This document shows positions 26,082-34,285 of a stretch of DNA of 58,626 bases, piece after piece (positions within the stretch are counted from its first letter, which is position 1; each line of letters begins with the position of its first letter). Source of the stretch: Natronococcus amylolyticus DSM 10524 (GTDB lineage: Archaea > Halobacteriota > Halobacteria > Halobacteriales > Natrialbaceae); the NCBI RefSeq assembly GCF_000337675.1, contig NZ_AOIB01000015.1:173651-232276 (forward strand). Reading direction: 5' to 3'. A model generated the notes under the pieces. It saw nothing but the letters and a program-made list of their open reading frames with translations, was not told the origin of the DNA and did not search any database. A program made the translations under genes and the position numbers.

Positions 26082-27260
26082 TTAGAAGAGCCCCTGCGTT
26101 AGCTCGAGGGTTTCCTCACGGTCGTCCCAATCGACGAAGATGGCGACGCTGGTCGCGCTCGTGATGATGTCGTGGACGTTGATCCGGGCCTCGGAGAGGG
26201 GGTTGACGATGTCGCTGATGATCCCCGGCTGGTTCGGCAGTTCGCCGCCAGTGACGCGGACGACGGCGAGCGACTCGTCGACGGTGACACTCGAGAGTTC
26301 GTCGCGGGCGATGACCTCGCGGTGGAGGATGTTCTCGGCGCGCTCGGCGTCTTCCTCGTCGACGTAGAAGGTGACGCTGTCGAGTCCGCTGGCGACGGCG
26401 TCGACGTTGATGTCGCTCTCGCTGAGCGGTTTCGAGAGGTGGTTGAAGACGCCGGGCTGGTTGCGAATCGCCCGTCCGGCGATCGTCAGGCAGGCGAGCG
26501 GGCGCTCGCGCAGGTCGACGAGGTTCTCGAACTCGCCTTCGATGCTCGTGCCGCCCGAGAGGAGATCGCCGTGCTGGTAGTGGACGACCCGAACCGACAG
26601 CGTGTCCTCCTTGTAGGACAGCGCGGAGGGTGCGACGACCTCGGCACCCCGAAACGAGAGATTTCGAAGCTCGTCGACCGAGATCTCGCCGACGTTGCGG
26701 GCCCCTTCGACGACGTTCGGGTCGCCGGTCATGACGCCCTCGACGTCCGTGACGATGACGACCTCGTCGGCGTCCATGTACTTGCCCATCATCACGGCGC
26801 TCGTGTCGCTGCCCCCACGACCGAGCGTCGTCACCGACCCGTCCGGTCCTTCGGCCAGGAATCCGGTGATCACCGGCACCGTTCCGTCGAGGTCGGCGGC
26901 GACCTCGCGGGCGCGACGCTGGGTCTCCGGAACGTCGACCTCGCCGTGCTCGTCGGTGACGATCGGCCAGTTCTCGCTGCCGGGCTCTAAGAAGACCGCG
27001 TCGACGCCCCGCGCGGTCAGTGCGGCCTTGAGCATCCGGACCGAGGTCCGCTCGCCCATGCTGACGATCTGGGCTCGATCGGCCTCGTCGGTTTCGAACG
27101 TGATCTCGTCGAGCAGTTCGTCCGTGGTCGACCCCATCGCGCTGGCGACGACCGCGATTTCGTGGCCGTCCTCGACGGCCGCGGCGATCGAGTTCGCGGC
27201 GCGGTTGATTCGGTCCCCACTACCGAGACTCGTCCCGCCGAACTTCGCTACGACCCGCAT
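26082..27260 (-). CDS. lysC: Aspartate kinase
   Basis: 392 residues. The kinase domain opens MRVVAKFGGTSLGSGDRI and continues with GFLAEGPDGSVTTLGRGGSDTSAVMMGKYMDADEVVIVTDVEGVMTGDP. Two ACT domains follow (about 250-320, TIAGRAIRNQPGVFNHLSKPLSE; and 325-392, RVTGGELPNQPGIISDIVNPLSE) and normally bind lysine or threonine for feedback control. It phosphorylates aspartate, the first step towards lysine, threonine and methionine. It is monocistronic by position. Confidence 0.96.
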   Translation of the reverse strand: MRVVAKFGGTSLGSGDRINRAANSIAAAVEDGHEIAVVASAMGSTTDELLDEITFETDEADRAQIVSMGERTSVRMLKAALTARGVDAVFLEPGSENWPIVTDEHGEVDVPETQRRAREVAADLDGTVPVITGFLAEGPDGSVTTLGRGGSDTSAVMMGKYMDADEVVIVTDVEGVMTGDPNVVEGARNVGEISVDELRNLSFRGAEVVAPSALSYKEDTLSVRVVHYQHGDLLSGGTSIEGEFENLVDLRERPLACLTIAGRAIRNQPGVFNHLSKPLSESDINVDAVASGLDSVTFYVDEEDAERAENILHREVIARDELSSVTVDESLAVVRVTGGELPNQPGIISDIVNPLSEARINVHDIITSATSVAIFVDWDDREETLELTQGLF

Positions 27261-27448
27261 GCTGACACCTCACGGTCCGCCGGCAACCTGGTGAATTGAC
27301 TCATGCGAGGTGGTTGCAAGGGCGGGCAGATAACTGTGTCTCATCGCCCGCATTTTTACCCACACCGATCTGCTTCCCGCAGACTCGGTCCGCTTCCCGC
27401 GTCGATGTCGAAGACGACGCACGTTCGAACGCCTCGATTCCAACTGGA

Positions 27449-27475
27449 TTTATATTTGTGGGTATCATTACCACA
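27449..27475 (+). promoter_or_regulatory. Promoter and overlapping palindrome of the GNAT gene
   Basis: TTTATATT at 27449-27456 lies 25-32 bases before the ATG at 27481, so the mRNA is probably leaderless. An imperfect 19-bp palindrome, TGTGG-9 bases-CCACA (27457-27475, 7 of 9 pairs), covers the space between TATA and start, where a repressor would block transcription. Confidence 0.5.
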
Positions 27476-27480
27476 CTCTA

Positions 27481-27918
27481 ATGAACGTACGGGACGCACT
27501 CGAGGCGGACGCCGACGCGCTCGCGGCTATCGCCGACTCCCCGACCGACGTGATGCGGAACCTGGTTCACGATCGGACGGTTCGAGTCGCCGAGGACGGC
27601 ACCCACGACCCGAACGCTGACGTCTCGGAGTCCCAGTACGGCGGCTCGGATCCGGAAGACCTGCTGGGGTTCGTCAGCTTCGACGCCCGCGAGGACACCG
27701 TCCACGTCACCCAGCTCGACGGGACGCCCGAGGCATGTAAGCGACTGCTTGCCGAGCCGGTCCGGTTCGCCGAGCGCGAGGGGATGGCCGTCGAGGTGCT
27801 GATCGCGACCGACGCCGACCTCATCGAGGACGCCGCTCACGAGTTGGGGTTCGATCGCTACGGCCCGGGCCCACAGTTTAATGGTGCCTCGACGGTCCGG
27901 TTTCGTCTCGAGTCCTAA
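27481..27918 (+). CDS. GNAT-like acetyltransferase family protein
   Basis: 145 residues. Opening MNVRDALEADADALAAIADSP is GNAT beta1-alpha1; FVSFDAREDTVHVTQLDGTPEACKRLLAEPVRFAEREGMAVEVLI fits the acetyl-CoA region, but a clean Q/RxxGxG/A loop is not obvious, and AAHELGFDRYG resembles the final GNAT helix-strand. It may be a divergent GNAT. It converges on the DP1 gene: the two stops overlap by four bases (27915-27918). Its own TATA box supports the start. Confidence 0.7.
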   Translation: MNVRDALEADADALAAIADSPTDVMRNLVHDRTVRVAEDGTHDPNADVSESQYGGSDPEDLLGFVSFDAREDTVHVTQLDGTPEACKRLLAEPVRFAEREGMAVEVLIATDADLIEDAAHELGFDRYGPGPQFNGASTVRFRLES

Positions 27919-29576
27919 CTGAACTTCTGGACGGTCACGTCGAGCGTATCGAGGTCGACGATCGGCGCGAACCCGGCGTCGGGCTGGATGTTGACGCTCT
28001 TCTGGAAATCGGTTTGAGACTGCCAGCAGCCGGAGTTGATCGCGAGCACGTTGTGGTACTTGCCAAAGCCCAGCTTGTGGACGTGGCCCGTATGGAAGAT
28101 GTCCGGCACCTCCTCCATGATCAGGTAGTCCTTCTCCTCTGGTGCGAGTCGGGTATGACCTCCGAACTGCGGCGCGACGTGGCGTTTCTTCAGGAGCTGG
28201 TACATCGCCCGGTGGGGATCGTCGTAGCTCGCCTTCTCCTCGGGGAGTTCAGCGATAACTTCGTCGAGGCTGACCCCGTGATACATTAGCACCGAGACGC
28301 CCTCGAGGGTCACCGTCGAGGGGTTGCTGACGATCCGGGCGTCGTGGGCGGACATGATCCCTCGCAGCTCCTCGTCGAAGCCAGGTTGGGGTTCCGCGAG
28401 CCGCACCGCGTCGTGGTTGCCCGGGATCATGACGATCTCGATGTCGCCGGGTACCTGTTTCAGCCGCTCGTTGAACGCCTCGTACTGCTCGTAGATGTCG
28501 ACGACGTCGAGCTCCTCGTCTTGGTTCGGATAGACCCCGACGCCCTCGACCATGTCGCCCGCGATCAGCAAGTATTCGACGTGCTGGGCTTCGGGCGTGT
28601 GGAGCCAGTCGGCAAATCGGTTCCAGGCCTCGCTCATGAACTCCTGGCTGCCGACGTGGACGTCGCTGATCAGCGCCGCCTGGACGTGGCGATCCGCCGT
28701 CGTGGGCTCGTGCGTGCGCGGAACGTCCGGAAAGTACATCGAATCGACGAACGCGATCCCCGAGTCGTCGGCGAGGGTGCCCTCCATCGCCACCACCTCG
28801 TCGTACAGCAGTTCGTCGACCAGATCGGCGTACTCCCGATCCTTCATCACGAGCCACGGGAACGTTCCGGTGGCGTCCTCGAGTTCGATCAGCCAGTGAC
28901 CGCTCGCGGTCGATCGCACGTCGTTTACCAGACCAACCATTCCGGCCTCGCTGCCGCCCGGCATCGACTGGATCGCCGTCGCCGGGCGGTGATTGACCCG
29001 CCCGCGGAGCTTCGATCCCAGCCGCTCGAGGCGGTCCCGGAACACCGAGACGAAGTCCCCGTACTCGCCGGTTCCCGTGCTCTCACCGGTCATATCTCCG
29101 GCGATCTCGAGCGAGCGCTCGAGCGGATCGGCCGACCGACCGCTCCCCTCCTGAACCCCCCTTGTTTCAACTGGACCTCCGGCAGCCGTCGGTCGAGAAG
29201 TCGGTCGTTCGTCTCCAGTCGAAGGGGAGGTGTCGCGAGTTGACGGTTCGGTCGGATCGGGGCCGTCACCGGCCGATGATTCGCTCGAGCCGGAGCCATC
29301 GTCGATCGGCGATTCCCCCGAATCGGAGCCGTCGTCGGTCGGCGAACCGATCGGATCGGTGGTTCGAGCGCCGTCGGAAACGGGCGCTCGCTCGAGGAGC
29401 GAGTCGACGTGTTCCGAGCGGACGACCAGCGCGTCGTCGGGAAGGTCCTCGAGAACCGCCTCGAGGGTCGTCGCCGGGTTCTCGGTCGCGGCGATCCGCG
29501 TCACTGCCTCGCGCTCGGCGTTGTAGCCGCGACTCGTGAGTTCGCTGACGATCCGAGCGGGTCCCTCGAGTGGCAC
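27915..29576 (-). CDS. polB: DNA polymerase D small subunit DP1 (3'-5' exonuclease)
   Basis: 553 residues from a GTG start read as MPLEGPARIVSEL. A short N-terminal helical domain (1-65) is followed by a disordered Ser/Asp/Pro linker (about 66-150), an OB-fold (about 205-300), then the calcineurin-like phosphodiesterase motifs SDVHVGS (304-310), GDMVEGVG (340-347), GNHDA (386-390) and HTGHVHK (495-501). All metal ligands are present, so the proofreading nuclease is probably active. It works with DP2 (not in this window) in replication. An upstream TTG is possible but the GTG matches the family N-terminus I recall. Two ORB-like sequences lie within its linker codons. Confidence 0.95.
   Translation of the reverse strand: MPLEGPARIVSELTSRGYNAEREAVTRIAATENPATTLEAVLEDLPDDALVVRSEHVDSLLERAPVSDGARTTDPIGSPTDDGSDSGESPIDDGSGSSESSAGDGPDPTEPSTRDTSPSTGDERPTSRPTAAGGPVETRGVQEGSGRSADPLERSLEIAGDMTGESTGTGEYGDFVSVFRDRLERLGSKLRGRVNHRPATAIQSMPGGSEAGMVGLVNDVRSTASGHWLIELEDATGTFPWLVMKDREYADLVDELLYDEVVAMEGTLADDSGIAFVDSMYFPDVPRTHEPTTADRHVQAALISDVHVGSQEFMSEAWNRFADWLHTPEAQHVEYLLIAGDMVEGVGVYPNQDEELDVVDIYEQYEAFNERLKQVPGDIEIVMIPGNHDAVRLAEPQPGFDEELRGIMSAHDARIVSNPSTVTLEGVSVLMYHGVSLDEVIAELPEEKASYDDPHRAMYQLLKKRHVAPQFGGHTRLAPEEKDYLIMEEVPDIFHTGHVHKLGFGKYHNVLAINSGCWQSQTDFQKSVNIQPDAGFAPIVDLDTLDVTVQKFS
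29157..29176 (-). promoter_or_regulatory. ORB-like site A, inside DP1 coding sequence
   Basis: Plus-strand sequence CCCCCTTGTTTCAACTGGAC matches the origin ORB (CCCCTTCGTTTCGACTGGAG) at 16 of 20 positions and shares GTTTCAACTGGA with the reverse complement of site H. It falls in the disordered linker codons of DP1. Confidence 0.4.
29212..29229 (+). promoter_or_regulatory. Degenerate ORB-like site B, inside DP1
   Basis: CTCCAGTCGAAGGGGAGG equals the ORB reverse complement with five bases (AACGA) missing. It is inverted relative to site A, 35 bases away, so it is probably a remnant or a chance match. Confidence 0.25.
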
Positions 29577-29712
29577 ACCCCTCGCATTCGCGAGCGAAGT
29601 CAAAAACGTAGCGGAGTCGACGTTCGCGAGCGGGATCGGCGTGACGAACGAAACCCGATCGTCGGTGTGACGAACAGAACCTTGATGGCCGGGCCCGGTA
29701 TAACACGGGACG

Positions 29713-30720
29713 ATGAGCGGTCCCGATTCCGGCGACGAGAGGAGCGACGACAGCGGTGAGCCACGCCGCCACGACCCGAGCGAGGCCCCGCTGGACGGGA
29801 CCGACGAGCCGGCACGTGGCTCGAGGTCGGCGAACGACGGCCGACCTCGAAACGGAGTCGGAACGGAGGACGAGGAGTCGGTCGTCCAGCGCAGCGGATC
29901 GGGGTCCGAAAGTGACGACGTCTCGATCGAGGACGACGGGATCGTCCGGTGGTTCTTCGGAACGAACGACGAGTCGGTCGTCCTCGTCCGGGATATCCTG
30001 AGCAGCGTCGCCATCGTCGCGGTGATCGGGCTCTTGTTGTTCGGGATCAGCGGCGTCTGGCCGCCGCTGGTCGCCGTCGAGAGTGGCAGTATGGAACCCA
30101 ACATGGAGGTGGGTGATCTCATCTTCGTCGTCGCGGACGACCGCTTCGTCGGCGACGACTCGACCGGAGACACCGGCGTCGTCACACACGAGGACGGCGA
30201 GGACCACGAGAAGTTCGGCAAGGCCGGTGACGTCGTCGTCTTCGAACCCAACGGGCAGGCTCACCAGACACCGGTGATACATCGTGCACACTTCTGGGTC
30301 GAAGAGGGCGAGAACTGGGTCGACACCAGGGCCGAACCCGAGTACGTCGACGGTGCAAGCTGTGACCAGCTCCAAACCTGTCCGGCCGCCCACGACGGGT
30401 TCATCACGAAAGGTGACGCGAACCCCTACTACGACCAGTATCAGCGCGGCGGCGCGAACACCGACGTCGTCCAGCCCGGGTGGATCACCGGAAAGGCGTC
30501 GTTCCGGGTTCCGTGGCTCGGTTACGTCCGACTCACGTTCGATTCGATCCTCGGTGGGATGCTCGCACCGCAGCCGGGTCTCGAGACCGTTGCGGACACG
30601 GTCGGGACGGAGACGCCGGTCTCGAGCGCCGGAGCGGTCGGAGCGAGCGTCGGTGCGGCGGGCGTCGCCGCGGCCGGTACGGGTGCTGCGATGGCTGCGG
30701 GCCGGCGGCGTCGACGGTAG
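29713..30720 (+). CDS. sec11: Signal peptidase I, archaeal Sec11 type
   Basis: 335 residues. About 85 disordered acidic residues come first, then a membrane anchor (about 95-122, LSSVAIVAVIGLLLFGISGVW). Catalytic elements: Ser126 in VESGSMEPNM, His190 in TPVIHRAHFW and Asp235 in TKGDANPYYD. The His in place of the bacterial Lys identifies the Sec11/ER type. A second span and an alanine/glycine-rich tail (AGVAAAGTGAAMAAGRRRRR) close the protein. It removes signal peptides from Sec-exported proteins at the outer face of the membrane. Divergent from DP1 with 136 bases between. Confidence 0.93.
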   Translation: MSGPDSGDERSDDSGEPRRHDPSEAPLDGTDEPARGSRSANDGRPRNGVGTEDEESVVQRSGSGSESDDVSIEDDGIVRWFFGTNDESVVLVRDILSSVAIVAVIGLLLFGISGVWPPLVAVESGSMEPNMEVGDLIFVVADDRFVGDDSTGDTGVVTHEDGEDHEKFGKAGDVVVFEPNGQAHQTPVIHRAHFWVEEGENWVDTRAEPEYVDGASCDQLQTCPAAHDGFITKGDANPYYDQYQRGGANTDVVQPGWITGKASFRVPWLGYVRLTFDSILGGMLAPQPGLETVADTVGTETPVSSAGAVGASVGAAGVAAAGTGAAMAAGRRRRR

Positions 30721-30732
30721 CCGGCCGCGTCG

Positions 30733-30752
30733 CTCGAGTCGAAACGGAGGGG
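30733..30752 (+). promoter_or_regulatory. ORB-like site C, between signal peptidase and orc1
   Basis: CTCGAGTCGAAACGGAGGGG matches the ORB reverse complement at 18 of 20 positions. From AGTCGAAACGG onwards it is identical over 21 bases to the reverse complement of site D inside orc1, which chance hardly explains. Confidence 0.55.
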
Positions 30753-30814
30753 TCAGCGAGAGGGAAAGAGTGGGATCAGCGGAATGAGGTCAGGGTCGGA
30801 GACGAATTCGGCCC

Positions 30815-32473
30815 TCAGTTTTCGAACCGGGCCTGGACGAACGGCTGGATGTCGTCGATGTTGCTCAGTCGGGAGTCCGAGAGCAGGACCGCCTCGGTCT
30901 CGTCGATCGGAACCGAGAGGCTGATCTCCTTGGTCCGACCGTAGCGCCCCTTCGAGACGACGACGGCGTTGACGATGCCGAGCATGTCGAGTTCGCTGAT
31001 GAGGTCGGTCACTCGTCGCTGGGTGAGGACATCGGCGTCGATCTCCTCGCAGAGGCGCTTGTAGATGTTGAACACCTCGCCCGTATTGATGCTGTGAACG
31101 CCGTTTTTCTCGAGCAGGATGGTCGAGAAGAGGACGAGCTTTGACTGCGTGGGAAGGGTGCGAACGACCTCGACGACCCGATCGAGTTCGATCTTGTCCT
31201 GGGCCTGCCGGACGTGTTTCTCGACGATCGTCTCGGCCTGGGAGCGCTCGGCGAGCTCACCCGCCGTTCGGAGCAGATCCAGCGCGCGACGCGCGTCTCC
31301 GTGTTCTTGGGCGGCGAAGGCTGCACACAGCGGGATCACGTCGTCCGACAGCGCATCGCCCTTGAAGGCGACGTTGGCTCGGTGCTGAAGGATATCCCGG
31401 AGCTGATTCGCGTCGTACGGTGGAAAGACGATCTCCTCCTCGCCGAGACTGGACTTGACTCGGGGGTCCAGAAAGTCGGTGAACTTCAGATCGTTCGAGA
31501 TTCCGATGATCGACACGCGAGAGTTCTCGAGTTCGGAGTTCATCCGCGAGAGGTTGTACAGCGTGTCGTCCCCGCTCTTCTCGACGAGCTTGTCGATCTC
31601 GTCGAGCATGATGACGACGACCCGCTCGTCGTAGTCGACGGCGTCGAAGAAGACGCTATACACCCGATCGGTCGGCCAGCCGGTCATCGGTACCTCCTGG
31701 AACGACTCCTTGTCCTCCTCGAGGGAGTTGATTCGGTCCTCGACCTCGTCACGAGTAGAGAACGGCGTGGACGCAAGCGGGTGTTCCCCGTCGGCTACGT
31801 CCGAATCCGCCGGCTCGGCTGACCCCTCCGTTTCGACTGGAGAACCGGACGACGGCGACTCGATGTCGGTTGCAAACGAAACGTCGTCGTTCGGAACGGA
31901 GCCGGTTGCGTCCTCGACGGATTCGCCGGCGGAATCGTCGCGACCGTCGTTCGCTTCGTACTCCTCGAGCGCCTCGAGGCGCTCCTCGAGCGACTCGATC
32001 TTTCGGTCGATCCGTGCCTCGTTCTTCTCGATGAACTTGTTCGCGAGCTGTGCGAGGACGCGGTACTGGGTGTCGGTCACCTCGCAGTTGATGTACTCGA
32101 CGTCACAGGGGACGCTGTACTTCTGAGAGGTGCTCTCGAGTTCCTTGCTGACGAACTTCGCGCTCGCGGTCTTTCCAGTTCCCGTCTTTCCGTAGATCAG
32201 GATGTTCGAGGGCGTCTCGCCCCGGAGTGCGGCGACCAGGATCGTCGCCATCTTGTTGATCTGGTCGGTCCGGTGGGGGAGTTCGTGGGGCGTGTAGGAC
32301 GGACGCAGCACCTCCTTGTTCTCGAAGATCGGCTCGCCGCTGAGCAGGTCGTCGAACAGTCCCTGGCTCGGTTCCTCGTCGCCGATCGCCGTCTCCTCGA
32401 GCGACGTCGAGAACCCGTCGGTCTCGCCCTCGACGTCGTCGGTTCGTGGCGGCTCTGAGTTGTCGTCTGACAT
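30815..32473 (-). CDS. orc1: Origin recognition protein Orc1/Cdc6
   Basis: 552 residues. AAA+ motifs: Walker A GKTGTGKT (95-102), Walker B VVVIMLDEIDKL (286-296), sensor SIIGISND, arginine-finger region LDPRVKSSLGEEEI, sensor 2 GDARRALDLLR. A winged helix follows at the C-terminus (TGEVFNIYKRLCEEIDADVLTQRRVTDLISELDMLG). An acidic coiled-coil/disordered insert (about 150-260) lengthens it beyond the usual 400-odd residues. It faces away from the adjacent origin, the order known for oriC1 with its cognate Orc1 in haloarchaea. It binds ORB elements and recruits the MCM helicase. Confidence 0.97.
   Translation of the reverse strand: MSDDNSEPPRTDDVEGETDGFSTSLEETAIGDEEPSQGLFDDLLSGEPIFENKEVLRPSYTPHELPHRTDQINKMATILVAALRGETPSNILIYGKTGTGKTASAKFVSKELESTSQKYSVPCDVEYINCEVTDTQYRVLAQLANKFIEKNEARIDRKIESLEERLEALEEYEANDGRDDSAGESVEDATGSVPNDDVSFATDIESPSSGSPVETEGSAEPADSDVADGEHPLASTPFSTRDEVEDRINSLEEDKESFQEVPMTGWPTDRVYSVFFDAVDYDERVVVIMLDEIDKLVEKSGDDTLYNLSRMNSELENSRVSIIGISNDLKFTDFLDPRVKSSLGEEEIVFPPYDANQLRDILQHRANVAFKGDALSDDVIPLCAAFAAQEHGDARRALDLLRTAGELAERSQAETIVEKHVRQAQDKIELDRVVEVVRTLPTQSKLVLFSTILLEKNGVHSINTGEVFNIYKRLCEEIDADVLTQRRVTDLISELDMLGIVNAVVVSKGRYGRTKEISLSVPIDETEAVLLSDSRLSNIDDIQPFVQARFEN
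31823..31842 (-). promoter_or_regulatory. ORB-like site D, inside orc1
   Basis: CCCCTCCGTTTCGACTGGAG matches the best origin ORB at 19 of 20 positions. It lies in the codons for SPVETEG in the disordered insert of Orc1, so the protein tolerates it. Confidence 0.6.
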
Positions 32474-32487
32474 CCGTCGTTGGGATA

Positions 32488-32507
32488 CCCCCTCGTTTCG
32501 TGTGGAG
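32488..32507 (-). promoter_or_regulatory. ORB site E, immediately upstream of orc1
   Basis: CCCCCTCGTTTCGTGTGGAG, 17 of 20 matches to the consensus, ends 14 bases before the orc1 ATG at 32473. Bound Orc1 here could control its own expression. Confidence 0.6.
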
Positions 32508-33016
32508 AGACGGACCCGAAAGCAGTGATACAGCGTTTGAACGGCCAGTGCGGCCGATCAAGCGGAATAGCGATCGGTTTCGGATCCAGTTGATGCAAAC
32601 GAAACAGAGGAACACCGCGATATTAAATTCTTCCCTTTCACTCACGTAGGATATGATTCTTTTTGGACGGGTCCGGCCGCGAATCGAGTTGGAGCCGGCG
32701 GCTGATCCTGGCGGCGTTTCGGATCGACTCCGGTTCCAGCGGCGGACGGAACCGCACTGCTATCAGTTCGAGTCCCCGTTCGACAATACTCGATCTCTTT
32801 GGGATGATACCGATACTCGTGGAGTCTTCGGATGGAACTGATACTCGTGGTCGGCAGTTCTCGTTCGGTCAGTCGTCGAGGCGCTCGACGATCGTTTTGG
32901 CTCCGTAATTACTCCCTGCTGGATCCGTTCATCCGGAGTGTTCGATCCGAAGCCGAGGTAGTGGTGGTGATCCGGTGAGGAGAGATTAGCTTCGACGTCG
33001 AAGGAAGCCGGTCGCT

Positions 33017-33036
33017 CTCGAGTCGAAGAGGGGGGG
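33017..33036 (+). promoter_or_regulatory. Degenerate ORB-like site F
   Basis: CTCGAGTCGAAGAGGGGGGG keeps AGTCGAA and the G-run but lacks the AAACGA core. It lies 26 bases from site G and in the opposite orientation. Confidence 0.4.
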
Positions 33037-33050
33037 TTGGTTGTGGCGTT

Positions 33051-33081
33051 CCCCTCCCCCACCCCTTCGTTTCGACTGGAG
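33051..33081 (-). promoter_or_regulatory. ORB element G (reference copy)
   Basis: A CCCCTCCCCCA run joined to CCCCTTCGTTTCGACTGGAG (33062-33081). This is the left major ORB, with the long G-string (on the other strand) that is typical of haloarchaeal origins. Confidence 0.82.
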
Positions 33082-33169
33082 ACCGACGAGGGAGTGGGGT
33101 GGGAGAAACGGGAAGACAGCTACAGGGGACAGAGGTCGAGTCTTGATCGGGTGATTTCGGGGAGCTCGA

Positions 33170-33330
33170 GCGATATACGGGAGTTCCGTAATGAAAGTTG
33201 TAGACTAGTTACTAAGAGTGAAAGTTCGGTAAGGAGCTAGTAACTAGATGCACAAGCCTAGTAAATATCTCTTCTCTAGATCTAGTACGGATATCGTTTT
33301 TCTTGTGAGTAGATAAAGTCTTCCCTTCAC
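33170..33330. other. Probable duplex-unwinding element
   Basis: AT-rich tract between ORBs G and H, in strong contrast to the GC-rich surroundings. It contains six CTAG tetranucleotides within 33205-33285 and the inverted repeat CTAGTTAC (33205-33212) / GTAACTAG (33240-33247). AT-rich DUEs between opposed ORBs are established for archaeal origins. Confidence 0.7.
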
Positions 33331-33364
33331 AAAGCACCCTCCCCTCCCCCTCCCTTTGGAGCGT

Positions 33365-33394
33365 TCCAGTTGAAACGAAGGGGTGGGGGGGTTC
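33365..33394 (+). promoter_or_regulatory. ORB element H
   Basis: TCCAGTTGAAACGAAGGGG at 33365-33383 followed by a TGGGGGGG run to 33391. It is inverted relative to G, so both G-runs point away from the AT-rich tract. With the base before it, it matches the G core at 18 of 20 positions. Confidence 0.82.
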
Positions 33395-33640
33395 CAACAT
33401 CTCGTCCGATCGTTCTGCTCATCGTGAAGTACCTCACCACAAACCAACCACCAAGACTTTCTTATTTGTAGACCGGTACGCAATCGATCCTCCTGTCTTC
33501 CAGCACTTTGAGTGTCATTTGCTATCTTCTTTCATGGAACTCTTTCACAGCAGTCGAATTCTCTACACGTCTGACGTAGGCTTAAGTGAATTCAGTTTGT
33601 AGTACGCGCAGACGCACTTCGCGGTGCCAGAGGGCCAAGG

Positions 33641-34279
33641 ATGGGACTGTTAACAGGACTCAAAGATAGTATCTCCCGGGTTACGGATCGGTTGTTTACC
33701 GACGAGCAACCCAAACGAATCGGAATCTACGGACCGCCCAACGCTGGAAAGACGACGCTTGCGAATCGCATCGCACGGGACTGGACCGGCGATGCGGTCG
33801 GAACCGAAAGTCACGTTCCACACGAAACACGCCGCGCACGGCGAAAGGAAGACGTCGAGATCGAACGTGACGGACGGTCGGTCTCGATCGATATCGTCGA
33901 TACGCCCGGCGTAACCACCAAGGTGGACTACGAGGAGTTCACCGACGAGATGGAGGAGGACGACGCGATCCGTCGGTCCCGCGAGGCCACGGAAGGCGTC
34001 GCCGAGGCGATGCACTGGCTTCGGGAGGACGTCGACGGTGTCATCTACGTTCTCGACAGCGCGGAAGATCCGATCACGCAGGTCAATACGATGCTGATCG
34101 GTATCATCGAATCCCGCGATCTGCCGGTTCTCATCTTCGCGAACAAGATCGACCTCGACGAGGCGAGCGTCAAACGGATCGAGGACGCGTTCCCCCAGCA
34201 CAAGACGGTCCCGCTCTCCGCGAAGGAGGGCCAGAACATGGACGAGGTCTACGACAACATCGCGGAGTACTTCGGGTGA
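33641..34279 (+). CDS. oapA: Origin-associated Era-like GTPase OapA
   Basis: 212 residues. GTPase motifs: G1 GPPNAGKTT near 31-39, G3 DTPGV near 88-92, G4 NKID near 167-170 and G5 SAKEG near 189-193. It is a small Era/Obg-type GTPase without extra domains. The gene is first of three on the right side of the origin; the oapA-oapB-oapC order is that of Haloferax oriC1, where oap denotes origin-associated protein. Its exact role in replication or elsewhere is not proven. ATG at 33641. Confidence 0.93.
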   Translation: MGLLTGLKDSISRVTDRLFTDEQPKRIGIYGPPNAGKTTLANRIARDWTGDAVGTESHVPHETRRARRKEDVEIERDGRSVSIDIVDTPGVTTKVDYEEFTDEMEEDDAIRRSREATEGVAEAMHWLREDVDGVIYVLDSAEDPITQVNTMLIGIIESRDLPVLIFANKIDLDEASVKRIEDAFPQHKTVPLSAKEGQNMDEVYDNIAEYFG

Positions 34280-34285
34280 TCAGTC

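Larger units (their letters stand above)
32474..33640. other. oriC: Replication origin region (oriC)
   Basis: A 1.17 kb gene-free stretch between divergent orc1 and oapA, the arrangement known for oriC1 of haloarchaea. It contains ORB elements E, F, G and H; G and H are opposed, each with a long G/C run, and flank an AT-rich segment (about 33170-33330) that suits duplex opening. The left part (32520-33000) has few features: a TTTAATAT-like sequence at about 32621 on the minus strand that could serve orc1, and an 11-bp direct repeat GATACTCGTGG at 32812 and 32840. Confidence 0.9.

Noticed and set aside
33037-33483. Small open frames within the oriC region
   Set aside because: They overlap the ORB elements and AT-rich tract, have no ribosome-binding or TATA context and no haloarchaeal protein composition.
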